A DNA stretch of 64,000 nucleotides from Anseongella ginsenosidimutans (GTDB lineage Bacteria > Bacteroidota > Bacteroidia > Sphingobacteriales > Sphingobacteriaceae), in assembly GCF_008033235.1 (NCBI RefSeq), contig NZ_CP042432.1, forward strand, positions 1,302,001 to 1,366,000. Reading direction: 5' to 3'. Within the stretch, counting starts at the first letter, position 1, and each line of letters opens with the position of its first letter. The notes under the pieces are model-generated. The model did no database searches. It saw only the letters and a program-made list of their open reading frames with translations, and was not told where the DNA came from. Below are positions 6,921 to 16,343 of this stretch, in pieces. The translations under genes were made by a program, and so were the position numbers.

Positions 6921-9900
6921 TTAGAAGTTCATGTTCACTCCGAAAGTAAAGGTGCGTGGCACCGGGTAGCTGGACAGGTCCACTCCCTGGCTCAGGTTCC
7001 CTCCGTCGCCGTTGCCGTCTCCCTCTGCGCTGGTTTCCGGATTGGGGCCGCCCCAGTAATTGGTGAAAACAAAAGCCTGCTGCACCGAGGCGTAAACGCG
7101 TACTGAACGGAAAAAGCGGTCCAGTTCATCAAAGGTATGTCCCAGCGTAATGTTCTTGATCGCAAAGAACGAGGCGTTGGCAATGAACCGGCTGTTCATC
7201 CAGTCCCTTTCAACCCCGGTAATGTTCCCGTCGGCCCCGGCTGTGATCCCGTAAAATCCTCTTCCCGGGTTCTCTTCTGAACGGAAGCGGTATTTCACAT
7301 CCCTCAGTACATTGAATACACCGTCAAGGTTTGCGGTACTGTATATATGGCGTACCAGGAGTTCATTCCCGAAGGAACCTGAACCTACGATGGAGAGGTC
7401 GAATTTGCCGTAGCGGAAATTATTGGTGATGCCGTAGGTAAACTTGGGGAAGGGGCTGCCAATGATCGTCCTGTCGTCAAAATCGCCTCCGTAGCTGATC
7501 ACTCCGTCGCCGTTGACGTCCTTGATCTTAATGCTTCCCACTACCGAGCGGCCCGGGATCTGCGGGGAGTTCTCGAGGTCTTCCTGGTTCATGTAAACCC
7601 CGTCTGCTACCAATCCGTAGAACTGCCCGAAAGGCTTGCCAACCTGGGTAATGTGGAACGTTCCGTAAACCCTGTCAATGCCGTCCGCCAGTTCCATGAC
7701 CTTATTACGGTTAAAGGAAATATTTGCATTGGTGGTCCAGCTTAGCTTGCCTTCCAGATTACGGGTACTGAGCGCCAGTTCATGCCCCCAGAACTTGATC
7801 TCCCCGATATTGTCGTTGAAGTTGCCAAAGCCTGATTCCTGGGGATTTGCACGCTGTACAGCAGGTTCGTCGTTCTTTTAGTATAGAAGTCGTAGATCAG
7901 CTGTACCCGGTCATTGAAGAGGCCCAGGTCCAGCCCCATGTCAAACTGCCTCGTCGTTTCCCAGCCAAGCCCCTGTTGGCCAGGGAGGAAATTGCCGCTC
8001 CCGGAGCCACTACATCACCGAATACCGCATTGACCGTATTATTGATAAGCGCGTGCTGGGTGTAATTCCCGATATTATTATTCCCGATCACCCCGAAGCT
8101 TGCCCGAACCTTGGCAAAGGAGATTTTGTCAAATGTGAAGAAGTCTTCATCAGAGAGGATCCAGCCTGCCGAGACCGAAGGGAAGGTTCCCCAGCGGTTC
8201 TCGGAGCCAAAACGGGAAGAACCGTCGCTGCGGACGGCCGCGGTGAACAGGTATTTCCCCTTGTAGTTATAAGTCAGCCGTGAAACAAAGGAGGTCAGGC
8301 TCCATTGATCGGCTGCGTTATTGGTTCCGCCGCGATTTATATTCAGCGCTCCCTGCACGGTAGGCAGGCGGTCGTCGGAATAGGTATCGGCTTGCAGCCG
8401 GGTCAGTTCACGATGAAAAGTCTGGTTAGTGAAGCCGCCCAGCAGCTCAAAGTTATGATCGCCGAAAGAACGGGTATAAGTAGCCAGGTTCTCATTCAGC
8501 CAGCTTCGTTCTTCGTAATTCATCCTGGTAGATACCGCGGTAGTTGGAATAGGCACATTCATGCCGCTGGTCGCGGTGGAAGGATTGAAGAAGAAGAATT
8601 TATGGTTCGAGAATTCCACATTGAAGGTTGATTTCAACACCAGGCCATCCAGGGGCTCATACTGGATATAAGCATTGGAAAGCACGTTCACTTCCTTAGT
8701 TTCATTCACCAGTTCCTCTGCAGCCCTTACCCAGTTAGGATATACATAAATGTTTCCGGTACTGGCCGGGAACTGGTTGGAAAGGGTTGGTTCGCCGTTT
8801 TCATCATAAATGGGCATAATAGGCCATGTGTGCAAGGCGTTGAAGAGGATCCCTGTGCCGCGGTCGCCGTCAGTACGGGGATATTATCTTCAACATACTG
8901 CGGGGCGACGTTGAATCCCATTTTAACTTTATCTGATACCGAGAAGTCGTTATTCATCCGGAGGGAATAGCGCCGGTAGTCGGTGTTGAGAACAACCCCC
9001 TGCTGGTCGAAAATGCCCGCCGTGATAGAAGTATTGGAGTTTTCCCGGGTTTGCACCATCGACAGATTGTAGCTTTGAATCGGCGCTGTCCGCAGCAGCG
9101 CATCGTACCAGTTATTGTCGTTCATGTCGCGGTACTGGGACGGGTTCTGGAAGGCTTCCGGCACCGGGCGTCCCACATCTTCATAAATTTCCTTTTTGAA
9201 CTGGGCGAACTCTTCGGCATTCATCATTTCAATCCGGCCCTTCTGAGGCACTTTCTGCCAGCCTGTATAAGCGTTAAAGCTGACATTTGTCTGGCCCGGT
9301 GTTCCCCGTTTCTTAGTGGTGATCAAGACCACGCCGTTGGCAGCCCGGGAGCCGTAAAGCGAAGTAGAAGCCGCATCCTTCAGGATGGAAATATCAGCGA
9401 TCTCATCAGGGTTCAATGAATTGATTCCCCCGGTGATCGGGAATCCGTCCACCACATACAGCGGGTCGCTTCCTGCCGAAACCGACATTTGCCCGCGTAT
9501 CCTGACGGACATGCCCCTGCCGGGAATCCCCGTAGTTTGATTGATTTGTACGCCGGCCACTTTGCCCTGCAACTTCTGAGCTACCTGCGGTACGGGAATA
9601 TCTTTAATATCCTGGCTCGAAATCGTCTGGACCGCTCCGGTTACCTCGCGTTTCAGCTGGCTCCCGTATCCAACTACCACCACTTCTTCCAGCTGCTGCT
9701 GATCCGGGACGAGGGTCACATCTATGGTGGTCCTGGAGCCCACGGTGATCTCTTGTGTTGCATAGCCGATGGAAGTGATGACCAGCACGGCGTCGGGCCC
9801 CGGTACTTCCAGGGTAAATGCTCCGTTCTCGTCGGTAGAAGCTCCCAATTGCGCTCCTTTAACGGTAACGCTGGCACCGGGAAGGGGAGCGCCGGATTCA

Positions 9901-10049
9901 TCGGAGACTGTCCCTTTTATTACTGACTGCCGGCCCGACCCGAACGAGCTGGACGAAGTCAGGGCAAAAGCGGCAACTAAAATCAAATAGAATACCCGTT
10001 TCGTAGCCAGAAAGCAATTCCGGCTACAAAAAATCACGTTTTTTGACAT
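6921..10049 (-). pseudogene. SusC/RagA TonB-dependent transporter, three frameshifts
   Basis: The full span is 3129 nt. Adding one base at each of three places restores a 1043-residue SusC. It starts MSKNVIFCSRN with a signal peptide, then a CarboxypepD_reg-like domain (residues about 43-125), the EEVVVVGYGSQ motif, plug domain and barrel, ending TFTFGVNMNF. The breaks are at G4 8877-8880 (restores DNIPRTDGDRGTGILFNALH), GGG 8000-8002 (restores APGSGNFLPGQQGLGWE) and G4 7841-7844 (restores VQIPQESGFGNFNDNIGE). There is no STN domain, consistent with the absence of a sigma/FecR pair. It is either a recent pseudogene or intact with homopolymer assembly errors. Confidence 0.9.
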
Positions 10050-10133
10050 TTTACTTTGGTTTTAGGTGAAAGAAAAAAGAATTCGCATTTCTACATATTT
10101 ATGAGGTTATGGCACTTCCAATCCAACACGTTC

Positions 10134-10148
10134 GTGTACACCGTACAC
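10134..10148. promoter_or_regulatory. Operator-like inverted repeat upstream of susC
   Basis: GTGTAC (10134-10139), three bases, GTACAC (10143-10148): a perfect 6-bp inverted repeat 85 bp upstream of the susC start. A second perfect palindrome, ACATTTAAATGT, lies at 10178-10189. Both are in the 301-bp divergent gap between susC and the OsmC gene (10050-10350), in which I see no gene. Dyads of this size are typical binding sites for dimeric repressors; the regulator is unknown. Confidence 0.35.
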
Positions 10149-10350
10149 TTAAAAGATCAGATAAAATGGTCTGGCATACATTTAAATGTTGGTGTAGTGA
10201 AATTAAACAAAGCGCCGCCGCCAACTATCCTGCCCTGTCCTGCTAAACCGTTGTACGGGAGCAATCCTGCGAAGCCATCCCGCGGTTTGCCTGGGTTGGC
10301 TTTGCCGGGAAAAAATGGTAATTTACCACAAGATCAATGTATTACAGATC

Positions 10351-10746
10351 ATGGCACAAGTAACCGCCGTTAATGGCAAAGAAAATTACCTTATTGAAAT
10401 TTCTTCTCCCACCGGGAACAAAGTAACAGCGGATGAGCCCCTTGATAAGGGGGGCAGGAACAAAGGTTTTTCTCCTAAGGAATTGCTTGCATCCGCTTTA
10501 GCTGCATGCACCAGCGCAACGGTAAGAATGTTTGCAGCTCGCAAGGAGTGGGAACTCCGGGATGTTAAAATAAACATTGAACTGCTGGAAGAAGATGGCA
10601 AAACCACTTTCCGCCGAACGATAAAATTTGAAGGCAACCTGGATAATGCTCAGCAGCAGCGTTTGTTTATGGTAGCGAACGCCTGTCCCGTGCATAAGAT
10701 CCTGACGAATAATATTGTCGTCGACTCAACCATGAAGCGGGGTTAA
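10351..10746 (+). CDS. OsmC-family peroxiredoxin-like protein
   Basis: 131 residues from the ATG at 10351. An upstream ATG at 10315 would add 12 residues not expected in the family, so I prefer the internal start. OsmC/Ohr proteins reduce organic hydroperoxides with two conserved cysteines; both are present, Cys53 in LAACTSATVRM and Cys112 in NACPVHKIL. The GFSPKELLASALAACTS stretch is the family hallmark. It acts in the cytoplasm. The last 4 bp overlap the end of the convergent pirin gene. Confidence 0.85.
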   Translation: MAQVTAVNGKENYLIEISSPTGNKVTADEPLDKGGRNKGFSPKELLASALAACTSATVRMFAARKEWELRDVKINIELLEEDGKTTFRRTIKFEGNLDNAQQQRLFMVANACPVHKILTNNIVVDSTMKRG

Positions 10747-11666
10747 AAACGACATTCAGGAAAGCACCTCCGGAGGGGCCCGGAAGGCCTTGATTTGTCT
10801 TCCGGCAAGGGAATGAATGTGTCGTTATCATTGGGAGGCAAAATAATGCGCCCTTGTTTCCAATCTTCCTTGGCCTGTTCTATTCGTTCCTTCCGGCTCG
10901 ACACAAAATTCCACCAAATGTAACGGTTTCCCAGCGGCTCGCCGCCAAGCAGCATAAGTGTGGCTTTTTCTTTTGCAATGATCAGCGGGTCGCCTCCTTT
11001 GGTAAATACCAGCAGTTTTCCCTCACCGTACGTATTCCCGTTCACTTCTATACTCCCTTTGGCAATGTAAATGCCTCTTTCGGCATGTTCTTTTGGCAAT
11101 CCAAAGCGGGCGCCCTGGCTTAGCACCACATGCAGGTAAAATAAAGGGGAACTCGTTTTCACGCTGCTCAGCAGCCCGTAGGCATTTCCCGCGATCAACC
11201 GCATCCATACGCCGGTGTCGGTAAAGACAGGCAGCTGTTCAACGGTATAGTTATGGAATGACGGCGCCGACTCTTCGTCTTTTTCAGGCAGGGCCACCCA
11301 TGTTTGGATCATTTCCAGTTCGCCGCCCGCCAGTACCGCAGGGTCCTCGAAACGTTCGCTATGAGCAATTCCGCTGCCTGCCGTCATCCAATTCACTTCT
11401 CCGGGCTTTATCACCTGTTCCACCCCAAGGCTGTCCCGGTGAGTAACGGTTCCGCCGAATAAATAACTGACCGTTGACAAGCCGATATGCGGATGCGGCA
11501 GCACGTCGTACTCACCTGCATCCGGCACTTCGGCGCGTACAGGGCCCGCGTGGTCCATAAAAATGAATGGTCCCACCATTCTTCGCAGCCGGAACGGAAG
11601 GATCCGGTTCACCGTCAGGTTCGGGCCGATGGAAGCTTTCCTCGATTCAATGACAATATCAAGCAT
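10743..11666 (-). CDS. Pirin-family bicupin protein
   Basis: 307-residue cytoplasmic protein. The N-terminal cupin (residues about 20-125) carries the pirin metal ligands His58, His60, His102 and Glu104 (LPHPHIGLSTV and GIAHSERF). The C-terminal cupin (about 175-280) matches Pirin_C. Pirins bind iron; some bacterial members have quercetinase activity and others modulate metabolic enzymes, so the exact role is open. It lies next to an OsmC gene, in a group of stress-type genes. The 3' ends of the two genes overlap by 4 bp. Confidence 0.9.
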   Translation of the reverse strand: MLDIVIESRKASIGPNLTVNRILPFRLRRMVGPFIFMDHAGPVRAEVPDAGEYDVLPHPHIGLSTVSYLFGGTVTHRDSLGVEQVIKPGEVNWMTAGSGIAHSERFEDPAVLAGGELEMIQTWVALPEKDEESAPSFHNYTVEQLPVFTDTGVWMRLIAGNAYGLLSSVKTSSPLFYLHVVLSQGARFGLPKEHAERGIYIAKGSIEVNGNTYGEGKLLVFTKGGDPLIIAKEKATLMLLGGEPLGNRYIWWNFVSSRKERIEQAKEDWKQGRIILPPNDNDTFIPLPEDKSRPSGPLRRCFPECRF

Positions 11667-11730
11667 AATTCTTAAAATTACTTATTTCCCGGCGGATTAC
11701 GATACTTCCGGATTCTTATTATATTCGTTC

Positions 11731-12435
11731 ATGAAAACGTCGGCATTGATCGGCATCCTGGCGCTATGCGGCTTTAATGCTTTTGCCACCTGGTCCATTA
11801 TAATTATTGATCCTGAAACGAAGGAAATTGGAATTGCCGGAGCCTCCTGCAGTTATAATTGCTACGGAATCGGCAGCATTATGCCGGGTAAAGGAGCAAT
11901 CATTGTGCAGGCGATGAGCAATAACGAGGCCCGGGAAGAAGGTTTAAAGATGATCATTACAGGAGCCACGCCGAAACAGATCATCGCGGCGATCAGAAAC
12001 CGCAAGTTTGATCCGGAACGCCAGCAATACTCCGTGTTGACGGTCAGCCACATGAATGCTGCCACTTATACAGGCACCTCGACCCATTCGTCTAACGGGG
12101 CGTTAACAGCGCCGGGCATTTCTGTACAAGGCAATACTTTAGCCGGCAAGCAGGTACTCCAGGCAGTTTTTGCCGCGGCCTTGAAGGCAAGAAATGAAGG
12201 GCTCCGGATAGATAAGGTCCTGATGCGGGCGCTGGAAGCAGGATCAATCGCAGGCGGCGATAAAAGATGCGGAGAACAAAAGGCAACTTCGGCATTTATT
12301 ACAGTTACGAAGCCAAATGACCATCCTAAAAGACCCTATCTCGATTTAGTAATATTCGGCCAGAAAAAAGGCGGCCCCAATGCAGTATTGATGCTCCGGC
12401 GGAAATACGACAAGTGGGCCGAAAAAGAACGTTGA
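11731..12435 (+). CDS. DUF1028 family secreted protein
   Basis: 234 residues from the ATG at 11731. The longer frame from 11563 lies over the pirin gene and adds 56 residues of unlikely sequence. Residues 1-20 form a signal peptide (ALIGILALCGFNAFA). The mature N-terminus, TWSIIIIDPETKEIGIAGASCSYNCYGIGSIMPGKGAIIVQA, is the DUF1028 signature. The domain resembles N-terminal nucleophile hydrolases in fold, but no activity is established. It is probably periplasmic. Divergent from pirin; TATATTCG just before the start is a weak -7 candidate. Confidence 0.8.
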   Translation: MKTSALIGILALCGFNAFATWSIIIIDPETKEIGIAGASCSYNCYGIGSIMPGKGAIIVQAMSNNEAREEGLKMIITGATPKQIIAAIRNRKFDPERQQYSVLTVSHMNAATYTGTSTHSSNGALTAPGISVQGNTLAGKQVLQAVFAAALKARNEGLRIDKVLMRALEAGSIAGGDKRCGEQKATSAFITVTKPNDHPKRPYLDLVIFGQKKGGPNAVLMLRRKYDKWAEKER

Positions 12436-12508
12436 AAAATGCGACTACTCCTTTCATCTTTTTAATCTGCTTTACGCAGGAAGTGCTGTGTCAAATTCAT
12501 CCACGACT

Positions 12509-12799
12509 TTAATACCGGATCCGTACCACGACGATATCAGGGTTGAAGAAGGAAGGTTCAAATGAGATGATCTCCCCCTCACGGGCGTAGGTCTGTAACT
12601 CCTGGTAAACGCGTTCACGGAGGGCGCCTTTTCCGCGCCCGTGGATAAAGCGGATTTCTTTTTCGCCGTTGGAAATGGCTTCGTCCAGGGCGGACCGCAT
12701 CCGTTCGATGCTCACATTCAACATGGCTTCGGGGCTCATTCCGGACGTGTTCCGCCTGAATGCCTGTAAATGAAGATCAATTTCCCTTGGCTTGCCCAT
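12509..12799 (-). CDS. Smr-domain protein
   Basis: 96 residues, essentially a stand-alone Smr domain. REIDLHLQAF gives the conserved DLHG-like start, and HGRGKG at residues 53-58 is the second signature, preceding LRERVYQEL. Smr domains, first seen at the C-terminus of MutS2, often have nicking endonuclease activity or act on colliding ribosomes. Single-domain versions of this size are common in Bacteroidota and their target is unclear. The protein is cytoplasmic. Confidence 0.85.
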   Translation of the reverse strand: MGKPREIDLHLQAFRRNTSGMSPEAMLNVSIERMRSALDEAISNGEKEIRFIHGRGKGALRERVYQELQTYAREGEIISFEPSFFNPDIVVVRIRY

Positions 12800-12888
12800 G
12801 ATATCTGTGAATCAGCAAGCGAAGTTAAGGAAATCCTTCTTTCGGCGAAAAACAGTATATTGATTCCAGGATAACAGGATCAACTCAT

Positions 12889-13851
12889 ATGGATAAATTT
12901 AAGGTAGCGACCGCGCAGTTTGAACATAAAAGCGGCGACAAAGCATACAATCTTTCCGTTATTGAAGAGCTTTCCGCGAAGGCTTCAGAAAAAGGGGCGA
13001 AGGCCATTGCCTTTCATGAGTGTTCGATTACCGGGTACACGTTTGCCAGGCGTCTTTCGAAGGAGCAGATGCTGGAACTGGCCGAACCTATACCTTCCGG
13101 GGAAAGCATTTCAACACTTACCCGCATAGCCGCCAATCATAAAATCGCTGTGTTGGCCGGGCTTTTTGAGCGGGATGATAATGATCGCTTGTATAAGGCG
13201 TACGTTTGTGTCGATCAAAACGGGCTGGTTGCCAGGTACCGGAAGCTGCACCCTTTTATCAATCCTCACCTGACACCCGGAAATGAATACTGTGTATTTG
13301 ACCTTTATGGCTGGAAGTGCGGTATCCTGATCTGCTATGATAACAATATCATAGAAAATGTAAGGGCTACGGCGCTTTTGGGAGCTAATGTCATATTTAT
13401 GCCGCATGTGACCATGTGTACACCGTCAAGCCGCCCCGGCGCCGGATTTGTAGATCCCGCTCTCTGGGAAAAGCGCGAAGAGGATCCTACTTCGCTGAGG
13501 CTGGAGTTCGAGGGAATGAAAGGACGGGATTGGTTAATGAAGTGGCTTCCTGCCAGAGCCTATGATAACGCAGTTTACTGCATTTTTTCAAATCCTATTG
13601 GCATGGATGATGACCAGCTGAAAAATGGCTGCTCCATGATCATTGACCCGTTCGGCGATATCCTCGCGGAATGTAAAACCCTTGGGAATGACCTGGTCGC
13701 TGCCGTGCTGACACCCGAAAAACTCCGCCTGGCCGGCGGGTACCGCTATATGCAGGCAAGGCGTCCGGAACTATACCGGGATATCCTCGGGCAGCCTCAC
13801 CAGCCGCACCAAAAAGTAGCCTGGCTTGCCCCAGGCAACCTGGACAATTAG
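12889..13851 (+). CDS. Nitrilase-family carbon-nitrogen hydrolase
   Basis: 320 residues. The catalytic triad of the superfamily is visible: Glu44 (FHECSITGY), Lys119 (YRKLHPF) and Cys149 (ILICYDNN). The enzyme should hydrolyse an amide or nitrile C-N bond in the cytoplasm; the many branches (amidases, N-carbamoyl hydrolases, nitrilases) cannot be separated by eye. An insertion at about residues 175-205 (MCTPSSRPGAGFVDPALWEKREEDPTSLRLEFEG) may shape the pocket. The stop overlaps the end of the convergent tandem VOC gene by 4 bp. Confidence 0.88.
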   Translation: MDKFKVATAQFEHKSGDKAYNLSVIEELSAKASEKGAKAIAFHECSITGYTFARRLSKEQMLELAEPIPSGESISTLTRIAANHKIAVLAGLFERDDNDRLYKAYVCVDQNGLVARYRKLHPFINPHLTPGNEYCVFDLYGWKCGILICYDNNIIENVRATALLGANVIFMPHVTMCTPSSRPGAGFVDPALWEKREEDPTSLRLEFEGMKGRDWLMKWLPARAYDNAVYCIFSNPIGMDDDQLKNGCSMIIDPFGDILAECKTLGNDLVAAVLTPEKLRLAGGYRYMQARRPELYRDILGQPHQPHQKVAWLAPGNLDN

Positions 13852-14750
13852 CGTCCCTGGTAGGCTTCTTCCAGCCGCCGGATATCGAATTTCTGCATTT
13901 GCAAAAAGGCCTTGGTCACGCGCGCAACTTTCTCCGGGTCAGGGTCCTTCATCATTTCGTTGAGTACCGAGGGAACGATCTGCCATGATACTCCGAACTT
14001 GTCTTTCAGCCAGCCGCACTGGCTTTCTTCCCCGCCATCGGTAAGCTTTTCCCAGAAATAATCCACTTCTTCCTGCGATCCGCAATTGACCATGAGCGAT
14101 AAGCCCTCGGTGAAAGAATAATTATGTTCGCCTGCGCCGTCCATAGCAACAAAAGACTCGCCGCTCAGCTGGAATTGTCCATAGAGTACCGGTTCCCGCC
14201 CCTGTGGCCCGGCTGCTTCGCCCCGAAAAATATTTACTATTTCGGAATCCTTAAACACGGACGTATACAGATCAATAGCCTCCTCGGCCCGTCCGTACTG
14301 GTCGCCGACAAATAGAAAAGAAGGGGTTATTTTTTGCCCCGCGTCCTGAAGGTGGCCAAGGGTTATTTGCCAGGAAAGGCCATATTTATCAGCCACCCAT
14401 CCGTATTTTTCGCTCCAATTGTATTTTCCCAGTTCCATCAATACTTTTCCGCTTTCAGAAAGCTTTTGCCAAAGCGCATCTGTTTCCGCTTCCGTTTCGC
14501 AAACCACGAAAAAAGAAATTGCAGGGGTGAACTTAAAAAGCGGACCGCCGTTCAGCCCCGTCATCCGGAATCCGGCCAGTTCGAAATCGACGGTCAATAC
14601 GGCGCCCTCGGGCTGCCCGTGAATCTCAAACCCCTCCTTTCCATACCGGGTTATTGTGCCTGTCTCCGACCCCGGGAAAAGCGAGGTATAGAATTGCGCG
14701 GCTTCTTCAGCTTCGCTGTCGAACCACAAATTGGGAATGATCTTTTGCAT
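13848..14750 (-). CDS. Tandem VOC-family protein (two PhnB-like domains)
   Basis: 300 residues from the ATG at 14750; a longer frame from 14849 adds 33 residues with no family counterpart. Two vicinal-oxygen-chelate modules follow each other. Module one is residues about 1-135 (MQKIIPNLWFDSEAEEAAQFY to KYGLSWQI). Module two is about 145-295 (PSFLFVGDQYGRAEEAIDLY to KFGVSWQIVPSVL). Module two is nearly the twin of the single-domain protein at 4842-5267. Role unknown; the methyltransferase name sometimes attached to this family is misleading. Confidence 0.85.
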   Translation of the reverse strand: MQKIIPNLWFDSEAEEAAQFYTSLFPGSETGTITRYGKEGFEIHGQPEGAVLTVDFELAGFRMTGLNGGPLFKFTPAISFFVVCETEAETDALWQKLSESGKVLMELGKYNWSEKYGWVADKYGLSWQITLGHLQDAGQKITPSFLFVGDQYGRAEEAIDLYTSVFKDSEIVNIFRGEAAGPQGREPVLYGQFQLSGESFVAMDGAGEHNYSFTEGLSLMVNCGSQEEVDYFWEKLTDGGEESQCGWLKDKFGVSWQIVPSVLNEMMKDPDPEKVARVTKAFLQMQKFDIRRLEEAYQGR

Positions 14751-14845
14751 GATGCCTGTTGTTTTTGTTATACAAACATACGCCGGAAAGCCACCGTCCG
14801 GGAGGGGGAGCTTGCGACATTTAAGATGGTTATACGGGACAAAAT

Positions 14846-15292
14846 TCAACGGAATTCATCAAGGGGGATTTCCAGTAAAGGATCTCCTCCGTCAATGAAC
14901 AGCCTCCCGCTCTTTGTTAAGGCTTTCGCAATCCCGGACAGCGCCAATCGCGCCAGGGAAGGGTGACGCCCGTCCAGCGCGCCCACCCTCACCGCAAACG
15001 CCAGATCGAAGGGCTGCTCATCCGCTTCCAGCACCAGGTTCTCAGCTGCCACCTGGCGAAAACTAAGCCGGCCGGAAAGGATTTCATCGGATGAAGCGCT
15101 TATCGCCTGCCTTATTGCCTTTTCCGAGCGGTCAATGGCAAGAATATGTCCCTCGCCAATAAGTTTGACAATTTCGCGGGCCGCAGCCCCGGGGCCGCAG
15201 CCAATTTCCAATACGCGCATCCCCGGCCGTAAGGGAAGCGCGGTGACAATAGCCCCTAACCGTGGCGATAGCTTTTTTTTGCCTGGTTCCAT
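14846..15292 (-). CDS. Small class I SAM-dependent methyltransferase
   Basis: 148 residues. Motif I LEIGCGPGAAAREI (about 28-41) binds SAM and HILAIDRSEKAI gives the acidic ribose-binding residue. The protein ends after the strand containing GRLFIDGGDP, so it is a compact single domain. Substrate unknown. It starts just downstream of the ECF sigma relic on the same strand, which suggests it was once in another transcriptional context. It lies 96 bp upstream of the tandem VOC gene, also on the minus strand. Confidence 0.75.
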   Translation of the reverse strand: MEPGKKKLSPRLGAIVTALPLRPGMRVLEIGCGPGAAAREIVKLIGEGHILAIDRSEKAIRQAISASSDEILSGRLSFRQVAAENLVLEADEQPFDLAFAVRVGALDGRHPSLARLALSGIAKALTKSGRLFIDGGDPLLEIPLDEFR

Positions 15293-15299
15293 TTACCGG

Positions 15300-15430
15300 T
15301 TAAGTTAATAAAAGAAGCATAAATGGCAGGGTAGCAATGGACAGGAATAGCAACGTCCAGTTTGGCCCGCAGGACTTTCAGCGCGTTGTTGACCTGTTTC
15401 TTCACGGTGGCTTCGGCAACGGTCAGCTTT
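15300..15430 (-). pseudogene. Relic of an ECF sigma factor C-terminus
   Basis: The minus strand encodes LTVAEATVKKQVNNALKVLRAKLDV, a sigma region 4 helix-turn-helix of the FecI-like Bacteroidota type. One frame later comes LLFLSIATLPFMLLLLT and a stop at 15300-15302, a hydrophobic tail like those of the intact sigma factors at 20951 and 51474. Upstream the similarity ends at the stop codon of the kinase gene, so regions 2 and 3 are missing and the tail is in a shifted frame. It cannot be functional. Confidence 0.7.
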
Positions 15431-16343
15431 CTTGGCAAAATTTTTCAAATTCAGCTAATTGATATTCCGGACAGCCTCCTTCCCTGGCGGCGATAAAGGC
15501 TCCCATGGCAGCGGCTTTCCGCAAGATGAGGGCGGGCGGTTCTTTTCGGGCGTGTCCGGCGATAAATGCGGCGAGGAAGGAATCTCCGCTGCCTACGGTG
15601 TCGGCAACCTGCACAGGTGTTCCCGGGGTCTGCCAGCTTCCTTCAGGGGTGTAATACGCGGCGCCCCGGGCGCCTTTGGTGAGGATGATTTCCGGTATCC
15701 CGAAGCGTTCCCGGACAAATCCGACCTGGGAGGCTTCCCGGGCGGGGGTGTCTTCGCCTGCAGGGGCGCCGCCGAACAGTTGCTGAATAAGCGCCAGCTC
15801 ATGCTGGTTGGTTTTAAGAACATGCGCATGGCGAAGCAGGTCTTCCAGCAGCAGCTTTTCAACGAACGGGGGCCGCAGGTTAATGTCCAGTACCCTGAAC
15901 GGGGCTTGTTCCAGCAGCTGGAAAAGCGCCGTTCGCGAAACGATATGCCGGGCCGCAAGGCTGCCATAGACAAAAAAGGAGGCTTCTCTTACTTTTTCCA
16001 AAGCCTGGGGAGAGGCGTTGATAAAGTCCCAGGCGGCAGGGAAGCGGATCTCGTAACTCATTTCATGGTGCTGGTCCATGCGTGCCAGGACTTCTCCCGT
16101 AGGATGAGTGGGATCGGTTTGCAGCAGGTCGTTTTCCACTCCCCAGGTTTCCATAAGCGCCTGCAGCTGCCGGCCCCTCGGGTCGCTGCCGATCCTGCTG
16201 ATCATGCTGCAGGGGTAATTTAAGCGGCTGAGGTGGCAGGCTACATTAAAAGGCGCCCCCCCGGGCAGGGCCCCCTGCGGCAGAACGTCCCAAAGGATCT
16301 CGCCAAAGCAATATACAGGAGAAGATTTGCGGGTGTTTGTCAT
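15423..16343 (-). CDS. PfkB-family carbohydrate kinase (fructokinase-like)
   Basis: 306 residues. The ribokinase/PfkB fold is shown by PGGAPFNVACHLSRLN (residues 27-42, sugar-binding GG motif) and DTVGSGDSFLAAF (248-260), with Asp254 as catalytic base. It phosphorylates a free sugar with ATP in the cytoplasm; FGEILWDVLPQG is typical of fructokinase-like members. Its start overlaps the end of the isomerase-like gene by 4 bp, so it is the last gene of the five-gene oxidative sugar operon and may supply the phosphorylated product of that pathway. Confidence 0.88.
   Translation of the reverse strand: MTNTRKSSPVYCFGEILWDVLPQGALPGGAPFNVACHLSRLNYPCSMISRIGSDPRGRQLQALMETWGVENDLLQTDPTHPTGEVLARMDQHHEMSYEIRFPAAWDFINASPQALEKVREASFFVYGSLAARHIVSRTALFQLLEQAPFRVLDINLRPPFVEKLLLEDLLRHAHVLKTNQHELALIQQLFGGAPAGEDTPAREASQVGFVRERFGIPEIILTKGARGAAYYTPEGSWQTPGTPVQVADTVGSGDSFLAAFIAGHARKEPPALILRKAAAMGAFIAAREGGCPEYQLAEFEKFCQES

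Noticed and set aside
6921-10049. Reading the susC region as three or four separate genes
   Set aside because: The pieces join into one normal-length SusC when one base is added at each of three homopolymers.
13848-14750. 3-demethylubiquinone methyltransferase
   Set aside because: This is a VOC fold without a SAM-binding motif; the old name is a misannotation.
15256-15438. 60-codon ORF MPRKLTVAEATVKK... as a gene
   Set aside because: Its first codons overlap the kinase end and only its middle resembles a sigma region 4; treated as a relic instead.
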